From the NCBI GenBank assembly GCA_003232015.1, contig QIKU01000250.1, forward strand, positions 1-5,694: a stretch of DNA of 5,694 nt. Direction: 5' to 3'. Both the position numbers and the translations under genes were made by a program. The notes below the pieces were generated by a model, which saw only the letters and a program-made list of their open reading frames with translations, ran no database searches and was not told where the DNA came from. The stretch comes from Gammaproteobacteria bacterium. Lineage in GTDB: Bacteria > Pseudomonadota > Gammaproteobacteria > UBA6429. Shown in pieces: positions 1-5,502 of this stretch; within the stretch, counting starts at the first letter, position 1; every line of letters starts with the position of its first letter.

Positions 1-121
1 TAGTCAAACCTTTTTCAATAAAATACAGGTCTTTACAGGCTTCACCCTGCGAAAAAAGAGCATCGCCCTTGTTGTAATCGCGGCGTTTTCCGTGATGCCG
101 GATATATTCGTTTAAGTTCAT
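1..121 (-). CDS. Crp/Fnr-like cyclic-nucleotide-binding protein, N-terminal fragment
   Basis: Reading leftwards from the ATG at 121-119, 40 codons are open to the window edge, so only the N-terminus is visible. The protein begins MNLNEYIRHHGKRRDYNKGD and continues through ALFSQGEACKDLYFIEKGL. The pattern of a basic stretch, then 'KGD.LF.QGE....LYFI..G' is the first beta-roll strands of the cNMP-binding domain shared by Crp/Fnr regulators and related sensor proteins. Known family members of this type are usually cytoplasmic homodimers of about 190-250 residues with a C-terminal helix-turn-helix, but the effector pocket and any DNA-binding part lie outside the window. The start is supported by the domain beginning within about 15 residues. 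The ribosome binding site is weak (GGAC just upstream). The gene diverges from everything else here, with more than 700 bp of non-coding DNA behind it. It could equally be a cNMP-binding protein without an HTH. Confidence 0.8.
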   Translation of the reverse strand, partial: MNLNEYIRHHGKRRDYNKGDALFSQGEACKDLYFIEKGLT

Positions 122-332
122 AGACGTCCAAAAAACTGTGGAAAATTGACCCAGATTAATTACCGTCTTAGCGATCCAAGCATACACTGGTAAAACATAC
201 TTGTTTAGGTATCCGTTACAGCCATAAAACTCCTTAAAGTGTTAAAATAATTGTACTCAGATACTTATACAAAACGCGTATGCTAATTTTTCAACCTTTT
301 GGAACTGGTAGCCCATTCTTCTCTGTTTGACT

Positions 333-437
333 CTGACATTTTCCCCGCACTCAATAATTCAGTTGGTAATTTTTCATTCTAAGTTATTTGAATTTAAACA
401 AAAAATATAAAAAAAATATTTACAATGAAAATGTCAG
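333..437. repeat. 11-bp perfect inverted repeat pair around AT-rich DNA
   Basis: CTGACATTTTC at 333-343 is the exact reverse complement of GAAAATGTCAG at 427-437, with 83 bp of very AT-rich sequence between. The match does not extend at either end. It could be a pair of protein-binding half sites, the ends of a tiny decayed element, or chance in an AT-rich region. No target duplication flanks it. Confidence 0.3.
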
Positions 438-854
438 GATTATGTCATCTTTATGAGAGGTTTGTTTATTACCCTGCAGTCTGTTGAGAGCAGTGAAAAT
501 TAGGCTTCGATTAATTGTTATAAAAATATATTTTAATTAACCTTTTTTGTATCGGCTCAGCAAGTCAAAGTTATAAGTAACAGCTTAGATTGCCCATGAT
601 ATTTATCAGAAAAAGGCAAGGAATATGAGTTTATGCCAAACAGGATGTTCAAATATCGTGCAGTACATGGACGTACGAAAACGACCAAGGGTAAATTATT
701 ATTGTTTAGCGTAGAAATGGCGGATTTCAGGGGTGAAACGAGTAGTTACCTTTATTTTCCTATACATGTCGTGTTTGTACTTTGCTTATGAACAAAATGT
801 TGGTGCAATTTTACGATATTTTTTTTGGTAATCATTCAACTTAATATTTATTGC

Positions 855-859
855 AGGGG
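855..859 (+). promoter_or_regulatory. Ribosome binding site for the ATG at 868
   Basis: AGGGG at 855-859 lies eight bases before the ATG at 868, which opens MKKINLT. No comparable site precedes the TTG at 917. This site therefore argues that translation of the exported-protein gene starts, or once started, at 868, and that the 868 frame and the downstream frame belonged to one gene. Confidence 0.6.
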
Positions 860-867
860 ATCATGGA

Positions 868-939
868 ATGAAAAAAATAAATTTAACTTTATATAACTGT
901 ATTATTTGGTCTGTTTTTGTCTACGGCCCAAGTTTCTAA
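868..939 (+). pseudogene. Out-of-frame signal-peptide start of the exported-protein gene
   Basis: From the ATG at 868 the frame reads MKKINLTLYN and stops at the TAA at 937-939. In the next frame, from 887, the sequence reads LYITVLFGLFLSTAQVSNCQ and continues into the gene at 917-1444. Joining MKKINLT to YITVLFGLFLSTA gives a textbook Sec signal peptide: a Lys pair, a hydrophobic core and a small-residue cleavage site near STA-QV. The downstream frame cannot start earlier than 887, because TAA codons occur at 878 and 884. A single extra base somewhere between about 887 and 915 (the TTT at 888-890 is a candidate) explains everything. It may be a real inactivating mutation, a sequencing error, or less likely a recoding site. 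Confidence 0.6.
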
Positions 940-1444
940 TTGTCAGCTGAAAGACTTTAATTTCAATGCTAATGATAAGGCGTCAGGTGCTGTTTTACTT
1001 TGCGAGACATCCAGAGGTTTATTTGGAAGAGCAAGTGTAATGGGGTTGATTCCTGGTGATGCGTATACGGCTTGGTGGGCTTACTTTGATGACGCATCCG
1101 CTTGTGCTACGCCAAACAGTTGTGGCGGCCCTGAAACGGCTGGTGACAATCCAGTCGCTGTATTTGGCCGAATGGATTCATTCATTGTTCCACGTCATGG
1201 TCATGTTCATGTTCATGTTCATGTTCATTTTAATGGAAAAATGCGACATTTCAAACCCAGCGATGGGTCGCAAGTTACTATATTGATGATAAATCATGGG
1301 CCGGCTGATATGGATAACAAACAGCGTCTTGCTCGACAACTGTTGACACCAGAAGTCCCAAGATTTGGTGCACCGCATTTAGGCAATATTGTTGATGGAA
1401 CCTTAGGTGCAGTAATAGGCGGAGCTCCGTTTCTTATACCTTAA
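917..1444 (+). CDS. Conserved exported protein of unknown function with Val-His repeat
   Basis: The open frame gives 175 residues from TTG 917, but this TTG lies inside the signal-peptide core. The natural start is probably the ATG at 868 in a shifted frame. The mature protein should begin near QVSNCQ and lie in the periplasm or outside the cell. Visible features are an N-terminal beta-rich part with 'GDAYTAWWAYF', a Cys pair in 'SACATPNSCGG' and another in 'NCQ...LLCET' (possible disulphides). There is a Val-His run at residues 96-104, then 'GSQVTILMINHGPAD', 'ARQLLTPEVPRFGAPHLGN' and a Gly-rich hydrophobic tail. From memory, small secreted hypothetical proteins with WW, HGPAD and ARQLLTPE motifs occur in several bacterial phyla. 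I know no assigned function. A hairpin follows the stop, and nothing suggests an operon. With the frameshift, the product may be unexported or unmade. Confidence 0.7.
   Translation: MSTAQVSNCQLKDFNFNANDKASGAVLLCETSRGLFGRASVMGLIPGDAYTAWWAYFDDASACATPNSCGGPETAGDNPVAVFGRMDSFIVPRHGHVHVHVHVHFNGKMRHFKPSDGSQVTILMINHGPADMDNKQRLARQLLTPEVPRFGAPHLGNIVDGTLGAVIGGAPFLIP
1202..1228 (+). repeat. In-frame CATGTT hexanucleotide tandem repeat (4.5 copies)
   Basis: The unit CATGTT occurs four times, followed by a final CAT, and encodes His-Val-His-Val-His-Val-His-Val-His within the exported protein. The copies are identical, which suggests recent slipped-strand expansion. Because the unit is six bases long, copy changes add or remove two residues without shifting the frame. 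Alternating His residues on a beta strand would face the same side and could bind metal, but that is inference. Confidence 0.9.
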
Positions 1445-1487
1445 TAATAGGCCTGGGAAGAGCATAGTTTAAATATAGGTAGAGACA

Positions 1488-1522
1488 GAGGTGCCCATAA
1501 AAATTATTTTTATGGGCACCTC
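1488..1522 (+). terminator. Perfect 16-bp hairpin, possible transcription terminator
   Basis: GAGGTGCCCATAAAAA at 1488-1503 pairs perfectly with 1507-1522 around a three-base TTA loop, 43 bases after the exported-protein stop. The stem is GC-rich at the base and A/T at the tip. No T-run follows the stem (the next bases are GCATCAGC), so it is not a classical intrinsic terminator. It may block exonucleases, act with Rho, or be an interspersed palindrome. Position and stability support a 3'-end role. The mechanism is inferred. Confidence 0.45.
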
Positions 1523-1549
1523 GCATCAGCTTATCAGTCATCTAACATA

Positions 1550-1566
1550 ACTATACCCGTAGCGTT
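1550..1566 (+). repeat. 17-bp direct repeat, left copy
   Basis: ACTATACCCGTAGCGTT here matches 5538-5554 in the same orientation with one difference (G to A at position 10). The flanks do not match. The two copies bracket the large regulator gene, the IS66 remnant and the orphan CRISPR repeat, about 4 kb apart. They could be a dispersed genomic repeat, or footprints of recombination or insertion. Confidence 0.5.
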
Positions 1567-1851
1567 ACTGTTTTCGTCAGACTTTTCAAAACAACTCTTT
1601 TCTTTTCACTGTCACGCGTTGCTGCATTTAGATACAGTCAAATTCTGCGCTGTTTTTTCCCTTACCCTTTATTGTCATATCAATAATTGTAATCTATTGC
1701 TCATTAGCATTCCTAATGCTCTGCTGCCTCCGCTGTTTTTTCAGAACCCAACCTCTCTTAGGAATATGCACGTAACTCGATGAGGTGCGTAGACGAAAAA
1801 AACGAGATACCCAGGGTCGTGTTATAGTCAATTAAGAAGAACAATGAAATT

Positions 1852-1909
1852 TCGCGAGTGAAAAAGCATCGCGATAACCAACTTAACAATAACTTTATAG
1901 TCATATGAT
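1852..1909 (+). promoter_or_regulatory. Possible promoter and operator region of the STAND regulator
   Basis: Two copies of the palindrome TCGCGA (1852-1857 and 1869-1874) lie 17 bases apart from start to start, which would suit a dimeric regulator binding one face of DNA. Just downstream, TTAACA (1883-1888) and TATGAT (1904-1909) form a 15-base-spaced -35/-10-like pair, and TATAGT at 1896-1901 is an alternative -10. All lie 40-100 bases before the ATG at 1950. The spacing is suboptimal, so the promoter call is tentative. Confidence 0.25.
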
Positions 1910-1949
1910 TCATCACTACGAGTCATCGTGAAAAAAAGTAATCATCGCC

Positions 1950-4900
1950 ATGAGCCGAAAAATTACTTATCAATCTAAAATTATTTGCCCCAGTACGGCA
2001 AAGATAGTTCATCGGGGGCGGCTTTTTAGCGAATTAGACAACGCTCGACGACAAGCGAAAATGATTTGGATCGCGGCCCCCGGCGGTTCAGGAAAAACAA
2101 CGTTAGTCTCTAGCTATTTAGAAGTACAGCAGATTTCACATTGTTGGTACCAGGTTGACCAAGAAGATGGCGATTTGGCTACTTTTTTTCACTACTTAGG
2201 GCTCGCAGGTAAACGGGCGGCACCACACAGGAAAAAAGCCGCACTTAAACTGACTCCTGGGCATCAACAAGGAATTATTGCCTTTACGCGCCATTTTTTC
2301 TCAGATTTATCGTCTAGATTGAAAAACGACGGTCTTATTATTCTTGATAATTATCAGCACTTGTCTGAAACCAGTGCTATTTCTCTTTTATTGCCACATA
2401 TTCTTGAGTCGCTAGACTCCGGTGTTTCGTTGTTTATCGTTAGCCGGTATTTGCCACCTCAATCACTGACTTCGCTTGCCGCTAAACGACAGCTTGTTGT
2501 CATCGATACAAAAAAAATACGCTTTACCAGAGATGAGTGGTTAGCTGCCAGTCAATTGTTTGAGTCAAAGCATTCTAAAAACACCTTACTCTCTGTATAC
2601 AAAAAACTGGATGGCTGGATAGCCGGATTGGTTCTTTTGCCTGATACAGCAGGCGAATTTGATAATACAAATACTTCAAACTTAGGTATTGAAATATTAG
2701 ATACCTATATTGCAGAGCAATTTTTATCTTCGTTGGATTCAGAAACCAGCGAGTTATTGATGAGCGTATGCTACATGCCACACATTACGGCATCTTCAGC
2801 GACGATGGTTAGTAATATTGCACATTCAAAAAAACTGCTAACTAAATTAGCGCAAAACAATCTGTTTGTACTTCAGCAAGGTGACAGAGGTTACACGCTG
2901 CATCCCCTCGTTAAAGAATACCTGCAACAACGTAATTTTAAAAAATTTACCAAACAACAATTACATGATTTACAGCATAAAACAGCCAAAGCCTTGCTCG
3001 AAGAAGAGGAATATGAAGCGGCTGCAGATTTATTCTGTGAATTAAAATTATGGCAAGCGTTATTCGCCGTTATCCTGAAGTATGCAAGCGAGTTGTATGA
3101 TGCCGGCCGTATAAAGCCATTACAACGCTATATTAATGTCTTGCCAGAAAAATATGCTCGCCAAGAGCCATGGGTTAATTACTGGAATGCTAAGCTATCG
3201 ATCTTCACCGATGTTAATTCCGCTCTTGATTTTTATGCAATAGCTTATACCGGTTTTATGAAAGCTGCAGATGCTCGAGGTGCTTACTTAACGTGGTATG
3301 CAGCAGTGTCTGTAATTTGTGACACGCTACAGGGCGGGAGCCGTCTTGTAGTTTGGGTGAATCGTTATGACGAATTGAATGTTTATTATTCAGAAATACC
3401 ATCCGAGTTACCGGAAGGTGTCATTGACGCCGCATTATTGCAGGCTTATTTTTGTTCCGGTACCAACCCCGACAAAAGAAAATATTTGAAAACGCGCTTA
3501 GCATTGGTAATCAATACCGTGACGGATTCTCGTCTACGCCTAAAAATGATGTCGAGCTATATTGTTGTTGCATCGCTCTCCGGCTTTGTGGATCAGAACA
3601 AAGATATTATTCAGGACTTTGAACGAACACTGGCCGACTCGAAAGAGGAACCTATATTGTATCTTGGTGCAACGATTTACGGAGCATTATCTGCCTGGTC
3701 GTTTAATGATTTTAACAAGTGGTTGGATTTAGAGTTAGAAGCATTGGAAGTAGCAAAAGAAAGTGGTGTCAGTATTTTTGATAGTCACATTCATTCTCAA
3801 ATTGTCATTGCTGCATTAGGTTTAAGAAAATTTAATTTAGCCAAAAAGCACATCAATATTTTAAAACTAAATTTAGTCGAAAAAGATTTAATTTATCAAT
3901 CATTGTATATGACCTGCGTTATCACAGCAGGGACAGTAATGGAAGAATATAAAGACTTGGATGATACCACCCGGCGTTATTTGGATAACCTCGGAAGTAC
4001 TCACCTGCCGCCCTTTATTCTCCATACAAAAATGTTATATCTTAACTATTTATGTGTACGAAAAAAAATAGATGAAGCGTTATCATTACACGACACACTT
4101 TTTGAACAAATAGAAAAATTAGCCCTTCCAGCGCAATCATCACGTTTTCATCTGATTTACGCCAAAATTTTTTTCGATTCCGGCGAACTGGAACGTGCCG
4201 ACAAATACTTGGCTAAATGTTTCTCAACAGCAAGAAGTGAAGGCATCATAACCTATTTACATTGGCAACCGGCATTAATGACATGGGCTTGTCAACGTGC
4301 ATTGTTATTAGGCATAGAGGTAACCTATGTTAACCAATTTGTAAAAAATCATTATGTTAATTTACCAAAACCGGATGTTACATGTTACAAGTGGCCATGG
4401 GCTTTTCGTGTTTATACATTCAAGCATTTTCAGGTGGAGGTAGAAGATCGTACTTTGCATCACAAGCAACGTGCCGGTAAGTCCTATGCTTTGCTGAAAA
4501 TGCTGGTTGCCGAACAAGGTAGAAGCCAAGCTTGCTACACGATTAAAGAAAAATTATACATCGACAATAATCATGAAAAATCATCACAGCTATTCGACAC
4601 ACAAATTCACCGCTTAAGAAAACATTTTGGCGACGAGCGAATAATTCTGCGGGACGGAGACAGCGTAAAACTTAATTTACAATTTTTTTGGATTGATACA
4701 CTTGAACTGGAAGCGATTGCTAAGCAAAAAATTACAACAGAGAATGCATTTAAAGTCGCGGCACGGTTACAGAAAATTTATAGCGGAGAATATTTGCCAG
4801 ACGATGATACGCTGGAAGTTGTAGCCATTCGTGAACGTTATCGCAATATGTATTTGGCTACATTATTTAAATGTATAAATCACATGCAAGGAAATACAGA

Positions 4901-5102
4901 AAGAGCGATTGATATCTGTCGTAATGCGCTTATACTCGAACCTTTGTCAGAACCTTTATATCGAAAATTAATATCTATTTATCTGTGGCAAAGAAATCGG
5001 GATATGGCCGAAGCAACACTCTCTCAATGCCGAATGATCATAAAACGCTATCTTGACAGTGAGGTATCAAATGAAACTTTATCCTTGTTAGACGAGGGAT
5101 AA
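1950..5102 (+). CDS. STAND NTPase transcriptional regulator with C-terminal winged helix and BTAD
   Basis: This 1050-residue cytoplasmic protein is probably an ATP-dependent, signal-responsive transcription activator. Residues 1-330 are MalT/LAL-like: 'HRGRL' at 21-25, Walker A APGGSGKT at 43-50, Walker B-like 'LIILDN' at 129-134, sensor-type 'VSR' at 164-166, 'RFTRDEW' at 191-197, 'DGWIAGL' at 221-227 and 'LHPLVKEYL' at 317-325. Residues 340-800 are alpha-helical and TPR-like, the usual site of inducer binding. An OmpR-like winged helix spans about 818-912 ('LFDTQIHRLRKHFG', recognition helix near 880-893). A bacterial transcriptional activator domain follows to the end ('YSGEYLPDD', then TPR-like helices). 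MalT ends in a LuxR HTH instead, and AfsR/SARP proteins carry the winged helix-BTAD at the N-terminus, so the order is reversed here. The start is bounded by an in-frame TGA at 1929, and the motif HRGRL needs this ATG. The ribosome binding site is weak. Target genes cannot be told from the window. Confidence 0.9.
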   Translation: MSRKITYQSKIICPSTAKIVHRGRLFSELDNARRQAKMIWIAAPGGSGKTTLVSSYLEVQQISHCWYQVDQEDGDLATFFHYLGLAGKRAAPHRKKAALKLTPGHQQGIIAFTRHFFSDLSSRLKNDGLIILDNYQHLSETSAISLLLPHILESLDSGVSLFIVSRYLPPQSLTSLAAKRQLVVIDTKKIRFTRDEWLAASQLFESKHSKNTLLSVYKKLDGWIAGLVLLPDTAGEFDNTNTSNLGIEILDTYIAEQFLSSLDSETSELLMSVCYMPHITASSATMVSNIAHSKKLLTKLAQNNLFVLQQGDRGYTLHPLVKEYLQQRNFKKFTKQQLHDLQHKTAKALLEEEEYEAAADLFCELKLWQALFAVILKYASELYDAGRIKPLQRYINVLPEKYARQEPWVNYWNAKLSIFTDVNSALDFYAIAYTGFMKAADARGAYLTWYAAVSVICDTLQGGSRLVVWVNRYDELNVYYSEIPSELPEGVIDAALLQAYFCSGTNPDKRKYLKTRLALVINTVTDSRLRLKMMSSYIVVASLSGFVDQNKDIIQDFERTLADSKEEPILYLGATIYGALSAWSFNDFNKWLDLELEALEVAKESGVSIFDSHIHSQIVIAALGLRKFNLAKKHINILKLNLVEKDLIYQSLYMTCVITAGTVMEEYKDLDDTTRRYLDNLGSTHLPPFILHTKMLYLNYLCVRKKIDEALSLHDTLFEQIEKLALPAQSSRFHLIYAKIFFDSGELERADKYLAKCFSTARSEGIITYLHWQPALMTWACQRALLLGIEVTYVNQFVKNHYVNLPKPDVTCYKWPWAFRVYTFKHFQVEVEDRTLHHKQRAGKSYALLKMLVAEQGRSQACYTIKEKLYIDNNHEKSSQLFDTQIHRLRKHFGDERIILRDGDSVKLNLQFFWIDTLELEAIAKQKITTENAFKVAARLQKIYSGEYLPDDDTLEVVAIRERYRNMYLATLFKCINHMQGNTERAIDICRNALILEPLSEPLYRKLISIYLWQRNRDMAEATLSQCRMIIKRYLDSEVSNETLSLLDEG

Positions 5103-5140
5103 GCCTACAAGAAAAAACATGAGATTGTAAATATTTCTGT

Positions 5141-5157
5141 GTAACTATTCAGTAATT
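5141..5157. mobile_element. Candidate outer end of the IS66 remnant
   Basis: GTAACTATTCAG at 5141-5152 lies just outside the transposase stop codon, where an IS66 element would end in its terminal inverted repeat. IS66 family ends commonly start with GTAA. The opposite end is missing, so the inverted repeat cannot be checked and no target duplication is visible. If correct, the element inserted 38 bp after the stop of the STAND regulator. Confidence 0.3.
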
Positions 5158-5443
5158 TCAACTAAAGCCGGGTAACTTGCCCGCAAACAATAACTTTAAC
5201 GCTTCACTTGAGTTTATCCCATGTTTGCGGCATGTCGAAAAATAATTACGAATCCGGAAACAAATATACGCCGTCCATATAACGAAAGCATCCCGATATT
5301 TTTTGTTGCACTTTGGCCATGCGGATATCATTTTCACCCTAGTTATTGGTGAATGGTACAATTTCTGTCTTCATAAATCGCAACACATCCTGTTCGTAGT
5401 CAATCAGCCACTCAAGTAGATTTTTTGTTTTTGACCGCTTCAT
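5158..5443 (-). pseudogene. IS66-family transposase (TnpC), decayed C-terminal remnant
   Basis: Reading the minus strand from 5443, the sequence gives MKRSKTKNLLEWLIDYEQDV, then LRFMKTEIVPFTNN, a TAG stop, GENDIRMAKVQQKISGCFR and MDG. A frameshift near 5270 then leads to 'AYICFRIRNYFSTCRKHG' and 'SEALKLLFAGKLPGFS' before the TGA at 5160-5158. This is the conserved C-terminal end of IS66 TnpC, where intact proteins read NNQ-GEND-R and SGCFRS-.G...FCRIR. The TAG replaces the expected Gln codon (CAG). The catalytic DDE core upstream is absent apart from the C-terminal acidic END region, and tnpA and tnpB are not present. The element is dead and strongly truncated. It lies convergent to the STAND regulator and is unlikely to affect it. 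Confidence 0.85.
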
Positions 5444-5474
5444 TCTAACGTACATGAAAGTACGTGCATTGCTG

Positions 5475-5502
5475 GTTCACTGCCGGATAGGCAGATTAGC
5501 AG
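5475..5502 (+). CRISPR. Solitary type I-F-like CRISPR repeat, no array
   Basis: The 28 bases start GTTCACTGCC, continue GGATAGGCAG and end ATTAGCAG. They match the familiar I-F repeat of Pseudomonas (ending GCTAAGAAA) and Pectobacterium (ending GCTTAGAAA) at the 5' end, stem and most of the 3' part. Against a GTATA-loop, GCTTAGAAA-ending form, 24 of 28 positions agree. The CTGCC/GGCAG stem that Cas6f (Csy4) recognises is intact. The last bases are CAG instead of AAA, as in degenerate terminal repeats. No second copy lies 60 bp to either side, and no cas gene is in the window. It is probably the remnant end of a lost array, or an isolated repeat. Chance similarity is less likely. Confidence 0.6.

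Larger units (their letters stand above)
122..867. other. Long AT-rich intergenic region without a convincing gene
   Basis: This stretch separates the leftward cNMP-binding gene from the rightward exported-protein gene and should carry both promoters. I could not place either promoter with confidence. It is very AT-rich, especially 380-425 and 510-545. It contains an 11-bp inverted repeat pair (333-343 and 427-437). A TTGACC-17-TAGCGA promoter-like pair near 146-174 on the plus strand has nothing obvious to drive. Two overlapping small ORFs share an AAGG/AAGGA region near 613-622: 625-714 (29 codons) and 633-791 (52 codons, starting MPNRMFKYRA). Neither resembles a family I know and either may be chance. 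No tRNA, rRNA or known riboswitch was recognised. Confidence 0.6.
1445..1949. other. Intergenic region upstream of the large regulator
   Basis: About 500 bp without a credible gene. It holds the perfect hairpin at 1488-1522 and a copy of the 17-bp sequence ACTATACCCGTAGCGTT at 1550-1566. An 11-bp direct repeat GCTGTTTTTTC lies at 1649-1659 and 1732-1742. A small inverted repeat AGCATT-CCT-AATGCT lies at 1706-1720. The probable control region of the downstream regulator follows at 1852-1909. Apparent reading frames across it are short, lack ribosome binding sites and resemble nothing known. Confidence 0.6.

Noticed and set aside
1202..1228. Repeat-driven on/off phase variation of the exported protein
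   Set aside because: The unit is six bases long, so copy changes keep the frame. The frame break lies elsewhere, near 887-915, without a long homopolymer.
1056..1286. Plus-strand ORF of 76 codons overlapping the exported-protein gene
   Set aside because: It is a shadow frame. Its Met-Phe run is only the hexanucleotide repeat read in another frame, and the family motifs lie in the 917 frame.
1178..1378. Minus-strand ORF of 66 codons across the same gene
   Set aside because: Low-complexity Met-Asn run from the repeat, no ribosome binding site, and lies opposite a recognisable gene.
2575..2781. Minus-strand ORF of 68 codons inside the STAND gene
   Set aside because: Antisense to well-conserved NTPase-domain coding sequence, with no similarity to anything known.
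1950..5102. MalT or AfsR/SARP as a specific gene name
   Set aside because: The C-terminal DNA-binding part differs from MalT and the domain order differs from AfsR, so no symbol is justified.
5158..5361. Minus-strand 67-codon ORF as an independent gene
   Set aside because: Its C-terminal half is the IS66 transposase end, and its first part is transposase sequence read out of frame, so it is a pseudogene fragment.
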